Assembly (NCBI RefSeq): GCF_001634885.1
Contig: NZ_LWEX01000421.1
Span: 1-58,555 of the forward strand
DNA from: Sulfitobacter sp. HI0040
GTDB taxonomy: Bacteria > Pseudomonadota > Alphaproteobacteria > Rhodobacterales > Rhodobacteraceae
Direction: 5' to 3'
Length of the DNA stretch: 58,555 nucleotides
Position 1 is the stretch's first letter; the number at the start of each line of letters is the position of its first letter. Position numbers and translations under genes: made by a program. The notes under the pieces were generated by a model. The model had not been told where the DNA came from and did no database searches. It was given only the letters and a program-made list of their open reading frames with translations. Below are positions 34,591 to 43,883 of this stretch, one piece after another.

Positions 34591-37392
34591 TCAGTGCGCC
34601 GCGGCCCAGTTTGCTCCGGTGCCCGCGTCCACCGTCAGTTTCACGTCGAGCTTCACCACAGGGTCATTCGCGTTTTCCATTACGTCCTTCGCGGCGGCGA
34701 TCAGATCGTCCTCTGCCCCGCTGTCGACTTCGAAGAGAAGTTCGTCATGAACCTGTAGCAACATGCGGGCAGGCAAATGATCGATGGCCGCCGGCATACG
34801 GATCATGGCACGCCGGATCACATCGGCCGCCGTGCCCTGAATGGGCGCGTTGATGGCGGCGCGCTGGGCAAAGCCGGCGCGCGGGCCCTTGGCCCCGATC
34901 TCCGGGGTGTTGATCTTGCGACCGAACAAGGTCTCCACATAACCATGCGCCTTGGCGAAGTCCTTCGTATCGTTCATGTAATCGCGGATGCCGGGGAAAC
35001 GTTCGAAATAGCGGTCGATGAAGCCCTGCGCCTCGCCCCGAGGAATGCGCAGGTTGCGCGCAAGTCCGAAACCCGAGATGCCGTAGATGACACCGAAGTT
35101 GATGGCCTTTGCGCGGCGGCGAATGTCCGGCGTCATCTCTTCCATGGGAACGTCAAACATCTCGCTCGCTGTCATGGCATGGATGTCGTCGCCCCGCGTA
35201 AACGCTTCCTTCAAGGCGGGAATGTCGGCGATATGCGCGAGGATGCGCAGTTCGATCTGCGAATAATCCAGCGCGACGAGCGTCTTGCCCTCTTCCGCGA
35301 CAAAGGCTTCGCGGATGCGGCGGCCTTCCTCCGACCGGATCGGGATGTTCTGCAGGTTCGGATCGGTGGAGGCGAGCCGCCCGGTGCTGGCCCCGGCAAT
35401 CGAATAGCACGTATGGACCCGACCGGTTTCGGGGTGGATGTGATCCTGCAAGGCGTCGGTATAGGTGGACTTGAGCTTTGAAAGCTGTCGCCAGTCGAGG
35501 ATGCGCGCGGGCAGTTCATGCTCCGTCGCCAGATCTTCGAGGACATCGGCGCCGGTGGCATAGGCGCCCGTCTTGCCCTTCTTGCCGCCTGCCAGCGCCA
35601 TTTCATCGAAGAGGATTTCGCCCAACTGCTTGGGCGAACCCACGTTGAACTTGCGGCCCGCCAGTTCGTAAATTTCGTCTTCCAGCCCGGCCATCTTCTG
35701 CGCAAAGGCGTTCGACATGCGCGACAGCGTATCGCGGTCCACCTTGATGCCCGACCGTTCCATCCCGGCCAGCACCGGGACGAGTGGCCGTTCGAGCGTT
35801 TCATAAACCTTCGTGACGCCCGCGCGATGCAGTTGCGGTTTGAATAGCTGCCACAGCCGCAATGTGATATCCGCGTCCTCGGCGGCATAGCACACCGCGT
35901 CGTCCACCTGCACCTTGTCAAAGGTGATGGCGGATTTGCCGGTGCCCAGCAAAGGCTTGATCGGGATCGGAGTGTGGCCGAGGTACCGTTCGCTGAGCGT
36001 ATCCATGCCGTGGCCATGCAGACCGGCGTGCATCGCGTATGACAGCAGCATCGTATCGTCGAGCGGCGCCACCTCGATATTGAGGCGGGCGAAGATCTTG
36101 GCGTCGTATTTCATGTTCTGCCCGATCTTCAGGATCGACGGATCCTGTAGCATGGGCGTCAGCATCTTCAGTGCATCCTCCAGCCCCATCTGGCCCTCCG
36201 CCAGATCGTCGGAGCCGAAGAGATCGTCGGCACGGTTCGCCTTGTGGGTCAGCGGGATATAGCAGGCCTGCCCCGGCTCCACGCAGAGCGAAACCCCCAC
36301 CAGTTCCGCCGTCATATCGTTGAGCCCGGTGGTTTCCGTATCCACGGCGACGTAGCCGCGCTCATATATCCGGTCCAGCCAGACCTGAAGCGCGCCGGCA
36401 TCGCGAACACATTCGTAGCTTTGCGGATCGAAGGGCACATCGGCCATCTTCGGCATCTCGGGCGTCGCGGGGGCGGTTTCGGGGATCACGGGTGCCTCGC
36501 GGCCCAGACCTTCGGCGACGCGGCGCGACAGCGTGCGGAACTCCATCTCCGCGAGGAAACCCAGCAGTGTTTCGGGGTCAGGGTCGCGCACCTCCAGATC
36601 GTCGAGCGTGAAATCGAGCGGCGTGTTTTCGTCCAACAGTACCAGCTTGCGGGACAGGCGGATTTGCTCCGCATGGTCGATGAGCGTCTGGCGCCGCTTG
36701 GGTTGCTTGATCTCTTCGGCGCGGGTGAGCAGCGATTCCAGATCGCCATATTCGTTGATGAGAAGTGCGGCGGTCTTGATCCCGATCCCGGGCGCGCCCG
36801 GAACGTTATCCACCGAATCCCCGGCGAGCGCCTGCACGTCCACGACCCGTTCGGGGTAGACGCCGAATTTCTCGAACACGCCGTCACGGTCGATGCGGGT
36901 GTTCTTCATGGCGTCCAGCATCTCCACCCCGTCGCCCACAAGCTGCATGAGGTCCTTGTCAGACGAGATGATGGTGCAACGCCCGCCCGCCGCACGGGCC
37001 TGAACGGCAAGCGTGGCGATGATGTCGTCGGCCTCGAACCCTTCCTTTTCCTTGCAGGCGATGTTGAAGGCTTCGGTCGCCTTCCGGGTCAGGGGGATCT
37101 GGGGGCGCAGGTCCTCGGGCATTTCGTCCCGGTTCGCCTTGTACTGGTCATACATCTCGTTGCGAAAGGTATGGCTGCCCTTGTCGAAGATGACGGCGGC
37201 ATGGGTGGGCGCGTCGGGGCCCGCGTTGTCCTGAATCATCTTCCAGACCATGTTGCAGAATCCCGCCACGGCCCCGATCGGGATGCCGTCGGATTTGCGG
37301 GTCAGCGGCGGCAAGGCGTGAAAGGCGCGGAAGATGAATGCCGAGCCGTCGATAAGATGCAGGTGATGGCCTTTGCCGAATGTGCCGGACAT
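34591..37392 (-). CDS. polA: DNA polymerase I
   Basis: This is a complete three-domain Pol I of 933 residues. The 5'-3' exonuclease domain (about 1-290) has VIFDKGSHTFRNEMYDQYKANR and VQALAGDSVDNVPGAPGIG. The 3'-5' proofreading domain keeps its acidic residues (VAVDTETTGLND, YAAEDADITLR). The polymerase domain has motif A (DYSQIELRILAHI), motif B (RRAKAINFGVIYGISGFGL) and motif C (VHDELLFEV). It serves replication (RNA primer removal) and excision repair. A 153-nt gap separates it from the zinc-finger gene upstream. Confidence 0.97.
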   Translation of the reverse strand: MSGTFGKGHHLHLIDGSAFIFRAFHALPPLTRKSDGIPIGAVAGFCNMVWKMIQDNAGPDAPTHAAVIFDKGSHTFRNEMYDQYKANRDEMPEDLRPQIPLTRKATEAFNIACKEKEGFEADDIIATLAVQARAAGGRCTIISSDKDLMQLVGDGVEMLDAMKNTRIDRDGVFEKFGVYPERVVDVQALAGDSVDNVPGAPGIGIKTAALLINEYGDLESLLTRAEEIKQPKRRQTLIDHAEQIRLSRKLVLLDENTPLDFTLDDLEVRDPDPETLLGFLAEMEFRTLSRRVAEGLGREAPVIPETAPATPEMPKMADVPFDPQSYECVRDAGALQVWLDRIYERGYVAVDTETTGLNDMTAELVGVSLCVEPGQACYIPLTHKANRADDLFGSDDLAEGQMGLEDALKMLTPMLQDPSILKIGQNMKYDAKIFARLNIEVAPLDDTMLLSYAMHAGLHGHGMDTLSERYLGHTPIPIKPLLGTGKSAITFDKVQVDDAVCYAAEDADITLRLWQLFKPQLHRAGVTKVYETLERPLVPVLAGMERSGIKVDRDTLSRMSNAFAQKMAGLEDEIYELAGRKFNVGSPKQLGEILFDEMALAGGKKGKTGAYATGADVLEDLATEHELPARILDWRQLSKLKSTYTDALQDHIHPETGRVHTCYSIAGASTGRLASTDPNLQNIPIRSEEGRRIREAFVAEEGKTLVALDYSQIELRILAHIADIPALKEAFTRGDDIHAMTASEMFDVPMEEMTPDIRRRAKAINFGVIYGISGFGLARNLRIPRGEAQGFIDRYFERFPGIRDYMNDTKDFAKAHGYVETLFGRKINTPEIGAKGPRAGFAQRAAINAPIQGTAADVIRRAMIRMPAAIDHLPARMLLQVHDELLFEVDSGAEDDLIAAAKDVMENANDPVVKLDVKLTVDAGTGANWAAAH

Positions 37393-37545
37393 GGGGTGCC
37401 TCCGTAGGGTCGGCGCCCTTTTGCCACGAAGCGGCGCGGTCTGCCAGCATCAAGGGGGCGGCGCAGGGTCCTGCAAGGCGGCGTTGGCAGGGATCAACGG
37501 GTCTTCGGTGGGGGAGCGGTAGGCGGAACGCTTAAGCCGGTTCGC

Positions 37546-37725
37546 TTAGTCCTTGTCCGCGAAATCGGCGTGAATGTATTTCGCGTCGCAATAGCCGCAT
37601 TCGACCCAGCCCTTGTCCTGCGGTATCTGCAGCCAGACCCGTGGATGGCCCAACGCGCCTTCCCCGCCGTCGCAGGCGACGCGGTAGGTGTTCACGATGC
37701 GGGTCTCGGGCGGCTGGATGGTCAT
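37546..37725 (-). CDS. CHCC zinc-finger protein
   Basis: This 59-residue protein has the zf-CHCC pattern C18-x8-H27-x15-C43-x2-C46 ([26 protein letters not shown]), as in the mitochondrial complex I subunit NDUFS6 and its bacterial relatives. In bacteria it may bind zinc and assist complex I, which is an inference from the homology. The start ATG 37725 is chosen because the longer open frame upstream is not family-like. It is divergent from gpmI across 203 nt. Confidence 0.88.
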   Translation of the reverse strand: MTIQPPETRIVNTYRVACDGGEGALGHPRVWLQIPQDKGWVECGYCDAKYIHADFADKD

Positions 37726-37928
37726 GTCTGTCAGTCCTGAAGAGCGGCGTCTGCCCCGGTTATGACCAATGCCGCCACGCGGGGCAAGGCCCGCTCTGCC
37801 CGCGGGCGGCGGCGGGCTTTGGCGAATCGCCGCGCGGGTCACCCGGTGCAAAGGAAAGAGGTTCACCCCGCCCGCCGCAGAAGGTAAGACCGGCGCAGCA
37901 GAGCCAGAAAGCGAGCAGACGGCCCACC

Positions 37929-39446
37929 ATGACCACACCCAAGCCAGTCGTTCTATGTATTCTCGATGGTTGGGGGCTGCGTGAGGAGCGTGAAGGCAAC
38001 GCCCCGGCCCTTGCCCATACACCCAATTTCGACGGCATCATGGCCCGCTGCCCCAACGCGACGCTGATCACCCACGGCCCGGACGCGGGCCTTCCGAAAG
38101 GCCAGATGGGCAACTCCGAAGTGGGTCATACCAATATCGGTGCGGGCCGCGTCGTGGCCATGGATCTAGGGCAGATCGACCTCGCGATCGAAGAAGGCTC
38201 CTTCGCGGTCAATCCCCGGCTCACCGACTTTGCGCAGCGGCTGGTCGAAAGTGGCGGCACGGCGCATTTACTGGGTGTGGTATCCGACGGCGGCGTGCAC
38301 GGGCACCTCAATCACATGGTCGCGGCTGCGCAGGCGCTCAACGCGGCGGATGTACCAGTTGTTCTGCATCTGATGACGGATGGGCGGGATGTGTCCCCCA
38401 CTTCCGCGCTCACGTATCTTGAGGAGTTGCAGCAGGGATTGCCCGAGGGGGTACGCATCGCGACCGTAACAGGCCGCTATTTCGCGATGGACCGTGATAC
38501 CCGCTGGGACCGCATCGCGAAGGCCACCGCCGCCATTATCTCGGGCGAGGGCGCGCGCGCGGATACGGCGCACGAGGCCGTGGAACGGGCCTATGCCCGG
38601 GACGAAACCGACGAATTCGTAACGCCGACCATCATCGGCGACTACGCCGGTGCCTCCGACGGTGACGGGCTATTCTGTCTCAACTTTCGCGCGGATCGCG
38701 CACGGCAGATCATGTCCGCGCTGGGTGACCCTGCATTCGACGCCTTCGATACCGGCCCTCGGCCCGACTGGGCGGCGCTGATGGGAATGGCGGATTATTC
38801 CGAACACCACGGCAGCTTCATGTCGACGGTCTATCCCAAGCCGGAAATCGTGAACACGCTGGGCGCCTGGGTCGCGTGCCATGGGCTGCGCCAGTTCCGG
38901 TTGGCGGAAACCGAGAAATATCCCCATGTAACCTTCTTCCTGAACGGGGGCGAGGAAGCGGCGGCGACCGGAGAAGACCGCCACATGCCGAAATCCCCGG
39001 ATGTGGCGACCTATGACCTGAAGCCAGAAATGTCGGCCGACGAAGTCACCGACAGGCTGGTTGCGGCGATCCGCGACGGCTACGACCTGATCGTGGTCAA
39101 CTATGCAAACCCCGATATGGTGGGGCATACCGGCGATCTCGACGCGGCGATCCGGGCCTGTGAGGCGGTAGATTCAGGGCTGGGCCGGGCCCTGTCCGCC
39201 CTGCGGGAGGTCGGCGGCGCCATGATCGTCACGGCGGATCACGGCAACTGCGAAACGATGATCGACCCCGAAACCGGCGGTCCCCATACCGCCCATACGC
39301 TGAACCCGGTGCCGGTCGTGATCGTCGGTGCGCCCGAAGGGGCGACACTGCGCTCCGGCAGGCTCGCCGATCTGGCACCGACCGTTCTGCAACTGCTCGG
39401 CATAGACCAGCCGGAGGAGATGACGGGGCGATCCCTGCTGAGATGA
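37929..39446 (+). CDS. gpmI: 2,3-bisphosphoglycerate-independent phosphoglycerate mutase
   Basis: GpmI interconverts 3- and 2-phosphoglycerate in glycolysis, using two manganese ions and a phosphoserine. The 505 residues start at ATG 37929 with [10 protein letters not shown]. They carry the catalytic serine in [15 protein letters not shown] (S63), [36 protein letters not shown] and TADHGNCE, all of normal spacing. Upstream open codons lack similarity. The stop overlaps the start of envC by 4 nt. Confidence 0.96.
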   Translation: MTTPKPVVLCILDGWGLREEREGNAPALAHTPNFDGIMARCPNATLITHGPDAGLPKGQMGNSEVGHTNIGAGRVVAMDLGQIDLAIEEGSFAVNPRLTDFAQRLVESGGTAHLLGVVSDGGVHGHLNHMVAAAQALNAADVPVVLHLMTDGRDVSPTSALTYLEELQQGLPEGVRIATVTGRYFAMDRDTRWDRIAKATAAIISGEGARADTAHEAVERAYARDETDEFVTPTIIGDYAGASDGDGLFCLNFRADRARQIMSALGDPAFDAFDTGPRPDWAALMGMADYSEHHGSFMSTVYPKPEIVNTLGAWVACHGLRQFRLAETEKYPHVTFFLNGGEEAAATGEDRHMPKSPDVATYDLKPEMSADEVTDRLVAAIRDGYDLIVVNYANPDMVGHTGDLDAAIRACEAVDSGLGRALSALREVGGAMIVTADHGNCETMIDPETGGPHTAHTLNPVPVVIVGAPEGATLRSGRLADLAPTVLQLLGIDQPEEMTGRSLLR

Positions 39447-40573
39447 TGCGCGCGCTGATCATAGGCTTGATGCTTTGGCCAGCGCTGCTCTGGGCGGAAC
39501 AGGATGCTGCCAGACAGGCGCGCGCAGCCGCCGATCAGTTGGAGGCGGCGTCGGCGCTGCTCGATGCTGCGGAAGGCGCCGGGGACAGGGTGGCGGCGCT
39601 CACAGAAACGATACAGGCCTACGAGAAAGGGCTCGCCGCGATGCGCGCGAGCCTGCGGCAGGCCGCGATCAACGAAAGCCAGTTGCAGGCACGCCTGCAG
39701 GCCCGTGACGGCGAGGTCGCGCAACTGCTGAGCGTTTTGCAAAGCATTGGCGGGGACCCGTCGCCGGTGGTGCTGCTGCACCCAGACGGGCCGATGGGCA
39801 CCGCGCGGGCGGGGATGCTGCTGGCCGAACTTTCCCCCGCGCTGAACGCGCGGGCCGAGGCGCTTCGCCGAGACCTCGATAACGTAAAGATGCTGCGGCG
39901 CCTGCAGACCGATGCGGCGGGCAGATTGCAGGAAGGACTGGCCGAGGTACAGGGCGCGCGCACGACGCTCAATCAGGCGATGGCGAACCGGACCGAACTG
40001 CCCAAGCGCTTTACCGAGGATCCGGTGCGCACCGCGATCCTCATCGCGTCGAGCGAAACGCTCGAAGGCTTCGCCAGCGGGCTTTCCGAAATCGCGACAG
40101 AGGAAATCGAACCGGCACCGGTCAACCTCGACGGAAAGGTGGGCGACCTCGCATTGCCCGTTCAGGGGCTGGTGCTGCGGGGGGCCAACGAGCCCGATGC
40201 CGCCGGCGTGTCACGCCCCGGTATCATCCTCGCCACGCGCCCGCGCGCTATCGTGACGACACCGGCGGCGGCAACGATACGCTATGTCGGCCCGCTGCTG
40301 GACCTCGGCAATGTCGTCATCCTTGAACCGCAGGTCGATACGTTGTTTGTATTGGCCGGACTGGACGTGGTTTACGGCGAAGCCGGCCAGGTCATAGCGG
40401 GGGGGACGCCGATAGGTTTGATGGGTGCGCCGCAAGGGGGCGCCCCGGGTGCATTGTCAACACTCAGTGATGGCACTGGCACCGATCGTTCCGAAACGCT
40501 CTATATAGAGGTCAGGCAAAACAACATTCCACAGGATCCACAGGATTGGTTCCGTACCGACAAGGATGAATAG
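39443..40573 (+). CDS. envC: EnvC-like murein hydrolase activator
   Basis: EnvC proteins sit in the periplasm and switch on amidases that split the septum. The 376 residues have a signal peptide (ALIIGLMLWPALLWAEQ), a long coiled coil (about 20-110 and 140-190), and a C-terminal LytM/M23 fold (about 240-370: RYVGPLLDLGNVVILEPQ, LFVLAGLDVVYGEAGQ). The zinc-binding histidines of active M23 peptidases are absent, as expected for activators rather than enzymes. It lies between gpmI and ctpA with short overlaps at both ends. Confidence 0.85.
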   Translation: MMRALIIGLMLWPALLWAEQDAARQARAAADQLEAASALLDAAEGAGDRVAALTETIQAYEKGLAAMRASLRQAAINESQLQARLQARDGEVAQLLSVLQSIGGDPSPVVLLHPDGPMGTARAGMLLAELSPALNARAEALRRDLDNVKMLRRLQTDAAGRLQEGLAEVQGARTTLNQAMANRTELPKRFTEDPVRTAILIASSETLEGFASGLSEIATEEIEPAPVNLDGKVGDLALPVQGLVLRGANEPDAAGVSRPGIILATRPRAIVTTPAAATIRYVGPLLDLGNVVILEPQVDTLFVLAGLDVVYGEAGQVIAGGTPIGLMGAPQGGAPGALSTLSDGTGTDRSETLYIEVRQNNIPQDPQDWFRTDKDE

Positions 40574-41918
40574 GCAGATGAAGAAATTCGTAATGGCGGC
40601 TCTCGGCGGCACATTGGCCGGCGTGATTGCCACAACGCAGATTGCCGGGCCGTTGCTGGCGCAGGAATCCGTCAAGATCAACAACGTTTACGAACAGCTC
40701 GATCTCTTCGGTGACATCTTCGAACGTATCCGCGCCCAATACGTGGAAGAGGTTGACCCCGCCGATCTGATCGAAGCCGCAATCAACGGCATGCTGACAT
40801 CGCTGGACCCGCATTCCAGCTACCTGTCCCCCCGCGACGCGCTGAAGATGCGCGAGCAGACCCGCGGTGAATTCGGCGGCCTGGGAATCGAGGTCACGCA
40901 GGAAGACGGCTTTGTGAAGGTCGTCTCCCCCATCGATGGCACCCCCGCCGCAGAGGCCGGGATCGAAGCCGGGGATTTCATCACCCATGTCGATGGCGAA
41001 AGCCTTCTGGGCCTGCTGCTGGACGATGCGGTCGAGATGATGCGCGGCCCCGTCGGGTCGGAGATTGTCATCACCGTCGTCCGCGAGGGCGAACAGGAAC
41101 CCTTTGACGTGACCATCGTGCGCGACACCATCCAGTTGACCGCCGTGCGCGCACGGACGGAAGGTAAATCCGCCGTTCTGCGTGTGACCACCTTTAACGA
41201 ACAGACCTTCCCCAAGCTGAAGGAAGGGCTGGAGGAGCAGATCGAAGCCGCGGACGGCATCGAGAACCTCAACGGTATCGTTCTTGACCTGCGCAACAAT
41301 CCCGGTGGTTTGCTGAGCCAGGCAATCGCCGTTTCCGACGCTTTCCTTGAGGAAGGTGAGATCGTGAGCACGCGGGGCCGCGACCCCGCCGACGGGGACC
41401 GGGTGAACGCGACACCCGGCGATCTGGCAGAGGGCAAACCCATCGTGGTTTTGATCAACGGCGGCTCCGCCTCAGCGTCCGAAATCGTTGCGGGCGCGCT
41501 GCAGGATCACCGCCGGGCCATCGTGGTGGGCACCAAGAGCTTCGGCAAGGGGTCGGTGCAGACGGTCATGCCGCTGCGCTCCGACGGGGCGATGCGTCTG
41601 ACGACGGCGCGCTACTACACCCCCTCGGGTCGTTCGATCCAGGCACTCGGCGTTTCGCCCGATATCGTTGTGGCGCAGCCCCCGGTGGTGCCCGGCAATG
41701 AAGAGGAAGAGGACGAAAGCCTCGCCCGGCCGCTGCGGTCGGAAGCGGACCTGCGCGGCAGCCTGAACAACGACAGCCTGTCGGACGATCAGATCAAGCA
41801 GATCGAGGAAGACCGCGAGAAGGCAGAACAGGCCGCCCAACTGCGCGAAGAGGACTATCAGTTGGCCTATGCCATCGACATCCTCAAGGGTCTGTCGGCG
41901 CTCGGTCCGCGGGACTGA
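40566..41918 (+). CDS. ctpA: Carboxy-terminal processing protease CtpA (S41)
   Basis: CtpA is an exported serine protease that trims proteins with exposed hydrophobic C termini. The 450 residues contain a signal sequence (FVMAALGGTLAGVIATTQIAG), a PDZ domain (EFGGLGIEVTQEDGFVKVVS, about 95-175), the S41 core (LRNNPGGLLSQ), the Ser nucleophile in INGGSASASEIVAG and the Lys in KSFGKGSVQTV, ending in an acidic Gln/Glu-rich tail. ATG 40566 and ATG 40578 are both possible starts. It overlaps envC by 8 nt, and a strong terminator follows. Confidence 0.94.
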   Translation: MNRQMKKFVMAALGGTLAGVIATTQIAGPLLAQESVKINNVYEQLDLFGDIFERIRAQYVEEVDPADLIEAAINGMLTSLDPHSSYLSPRDALKMREQTRGEFGGLGIEVTQEDGFVKVVSPIDGTPAAEAGIEAGDFITHVDGESLLGLLLDDAVEMMRGPVGSEIVITVVREGEQEPFDVTIVRDTIQLTAVRARTEGKSAVLRVTTFNEQTFPKLKEGLEEQIEAADGIENLNGIVLDLRNNPGGLLSQAIAVSDAFLEEGEIVSTRGRDPADGDRVNATPGDLAEGKPIVVLINGGSASASEIVAGALQDHRRAIVVGTKSFGKGSVQTVMPLRSDGAMRLTTARYYTPSGRSIQALGVSPDIVVAQPPVVPGNEEEEDESLARPLRSEADLRGSLNNDSLSDDQIKQIEEDREKAEQAAQLREEDYQLAYAIDILKGLSALGPRD

Positions 41919-41947
41919 TAGGCAAGGGACCTGAAGTGAAGACAAAG

Positions 41948-41976
41948 GAACGCAGGCGAGAGCATCGCCTGCGTTC
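41948..41976. terminator. Strong bidirectional terminator between ctpA and an opposing gene
   Basis: A 12-bp perfect stem (GAACGCAGGCGA with TCGCCTGCGTTC) with a 5-nt loop is followed by TTTACG on the plus strand and by CTTTG on the minus strand. It lies 30 nt after the ctpA stop and 46 nt from the end of the converging gene at 42022, so it can serve both. Confidence 0.88.
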
Positions 41977-42021
41977 TTTACGTTACGGCGGATGATTTAT
42001 GCCGGAGGGCGCAAAACCCTG

Positions 42022-42393
42022 TCAGGCGGTTTCGGTGCAATGCCGGCGGAATGCGCGCTTCAGCATGTCGAGCTCGGCACGCAGCAATTCGGTTTCGGCG
42101 CGGATGTCATCCCCCAGCACTTCGCCCATGATCAACGTCACATGGGCCAGCGTATCCCCGCTTGCGTCGTCGAGGATCAGCAGGGTCTGCACCCCGTCGG
42201 AGATCGCATCCGACGGGATGGGGAAGGAAAGCAGCCACTGCCCTTTCGCATCCGCAGGCTCAAGGGCCACGCCCTCCACCGTTTTTCCCAAGTGGGACAC
42301 CGAGATGGCGGGGCTGTCGCCCCCGGTATGGCTGACGATCCCCCGCCATGTGCCCTGACGGATTCCGGTTTTGGTCACGGTCGTTGTGGCCAT
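42022..42393 (-). CDS. Hypothetical protein
   Basis: This 123-residue soluble protein begins with a beta-rich part (GTWRGIVSHTGGDSP, VEGVALEPADAKGQWLLSFPIP, DGVQTLLILDDASGDTLAH) and ends in a helix (AETELLRAELDMLKRAFRRH). I recognise no family with a known function. It follows the DUF6478 gene after 10 nt on the same strand, so the two are probably co-expressed and may be functionally linked. No signal peptide or membrane segment is seen. Confidence 0.7.
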   Translation of the reverse strand: MATTTVTKTGIRQGTWRGIVSHTGGDSPAISVSHLGKTVEGVALEPADAKGQWLLSFPIPSDAISDGVQTLLILDDASGDTLAHVTLIMGEVLGDDIRAETELLRAELDMLKRAFRRHCTETA

Positions 42394-42403
42394 ATCAGGG
42401 CTC

Positions 42404-43177
42404 CTAGATCTGTGCGCGCGGACGGCGGGAGAACGTTAGATCGCGAATGATGATCTCGTTCATCTCCGCCCCTTCGAAGATGAGGTCGATCCACGCCTTC
42501 TCCACGCGTTTTTCATTGAGGTTGGAATAGGCGAGGTCGAATTCGACGCGGATTTCCTTTTGGTCCAGCGGCAGTTCGCGGACGATCTGTTCGCTGTTGG
42601 GACCGTGCCGGATGTTGAGCCGCGCGAAAATTTCGAGCGGCTTCTCGGTTTCCACGATCAGGTCCATGCGCAAAAGGTGGTTGCGCTTCAACCCCTTTAC
42701 CCCCGCTTCCGGCAGGTCGAGCACGAGGGACAGGAACGAGCCGTCGAACCGGAAGACATCCATGCGCAGCCCGTAGGGGGCAAGGTCCTCTTCCCGCAGG
42801 TTGCGCACCTGCCGCAGGGTGAGCTCGGAAAAGTCGCAGTCGTGGAACAGGGTAATCTCGTCTCCGAGGGTCGATTTCGTCGCGACCGAAGAGATGCCGG
42901 GCACCGGCAGCGCCCCACGCCACAGGTCGGGCCGCCATGCCCAGTCCGCATTATGTGGCTTGGGGAACCCGGTTGAGCCGACCAGCGGCAGGGAAAGCCG
43001 TTCATCCGCGTTGTGGATGAGGCTGTCGAGATGGACCTTCAACTGGCGCGCCCTGAGGCTCTGGCGTTCCAGCGTGGGCAGGTCGGTCCTGTCGGACCGC
43101 CGCGCGATCTTCGCCCATTGGCGGACCATGCTTGAAAACAGGGTAGTGTCGAGGAATGTCTCGCCTAGTTTGCCCAT
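42404..43177 (-). CDS. DUF6478 family protein
   Basis: This 257-residue soluble protein has a basic N-terminal helix region (SSMVRQWAKIARRSD, LERQSLRARQLKVHLDSLI), then a beta-rich domain with LPLVGSTGFPKPHNADWAWRPDLWRG, EITLFHDCDFSELTLRQVRN and LNIRHGPNSEQIVRELP. It matches DUF6478, conserved in roseobacters with no assigned function. ATG 43177 is preferred over the open frame 19 codons upstream. The second gene of the pair follows after 10 nt. Confidence 0.72.
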   Translation of the reverse strand: MGKLGETFLDTTLFSSMVRQWAKIARRSDRTDLPTLERQSLRARQLKVHLDSLIHNADERLSLPLVGSTGFPKPHNADWAWRPDLWRGALPVPGISSVATKSTLGDEITLFHDCDFSELTLRQVRNLREEDLAPYGLRMDVFRFDGSFLSLVLDLPEAGVKGLKRNHLLRMDLIVETEKPLEIFARLNIRHGPNSEQIVRELPLDQKEIRVEFDLAYSNLNEKRVEKAWIDLIFEGAEMNEIIIRDLTFSRRPRAQI

Positions 43178-43292
43178 AACCTGCCTGGCCTTCTGCCTTT
43201 TCGGCACTCTATCGCCGGTCCCGCTATCGTTCAATCGCTTTGGCGACAGTGCAATGCGCGGTCTGTCACTGTTTCGCCTGCGGAAACTAGCC

Positions 43293-43883
43293 TCACTTGC
43301 TGGCGGCCCGAGTCCTTTCCAGCAGGGATGTCACCACCGCACGCCCCGCACGACCGGCGGCCCGGGCACCCGCCGGTTCATAGAAGGCGACCCCCACCAT
43401 TCGGTCATTCAGCAGCATCGCACCGCGCCAATGCCGCTCCGAAAGCCCCTCCTGCGGGGCTGGGCCGCGGGCATGAAAGACGAGCTGGGCCGGCCCCTCG
43501 CTTGCGTCGGAAATTTCGTTCAGCGCGGCTGCCCGCGCGATTTCGGTGATGGTGGGCAGTGGGCCGTCGGGCGCGACCGGAAGCATGCTGACGCTGATGA
43601 CACCGAGCGGGGCATTCAGGTCCGTGACCGGCCCGCCCAGTGCCTCGCAATGGGCCAGCAAGGCAAAGTCCTTGTCGATACTCGCCCGGTCGATGCAGAA
43701 CCCCGAAGGCGGCACCAGCATGATCGCCCCGCCCGACATGCGCGCCCGCGCCAGCGGAAGCGTATCTTCCGCGCCCTCGGGGCTGCGCAGGGACAGGGTG
43801 CCGAAGCCCTGACCGGCCTCGCAGCCGGACAGGGCAAGCAGCGCAAGCGCTGTGAGAGGACCCTTACAGGTCCATGTAGTCAT
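43293..43883 (-). CDS. Small lipoprotein downstream of ilvD
   Basis: This 196-residue protein has a lipoprotein signal peptide with lipobox LALSGC after a short basic start ([21 protein letters not shown]). The mature part contains [33 protein letters not shown] and a C-terminal basic helix. ATG 43883 lies 20 nt inside ilvD on the same strand, so the two probably share a transcript. The role is unknown. The upstream codons of the frame (inside ilvD) are not family-like. Confidence 0.72.
   Translation of the reverse strand: MTTWTCKGPLTALALLALSGCEAGQGFGTLSLRSPEGAEDTLPLARARMSGGAIMLVPPSGFCIDRASIDKDFALLAHCEALGGPVTDLNAPLGVISVSMLPVAPDGPLPTITEIARAAALNEISDASEGPAQLVFHARGPAPQEGLSERHWRGAMLLNDRMVGVAFYEPAGARAAGRAGRAVVTSLLERTRAASK

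Noticed and set aside
39443-40573. EnvC as an inactivated peptidase worth a separate claim
   Set aside because: Loss of the zinc-binding residues is normal for EnvC-type activators, so it is not unusual.
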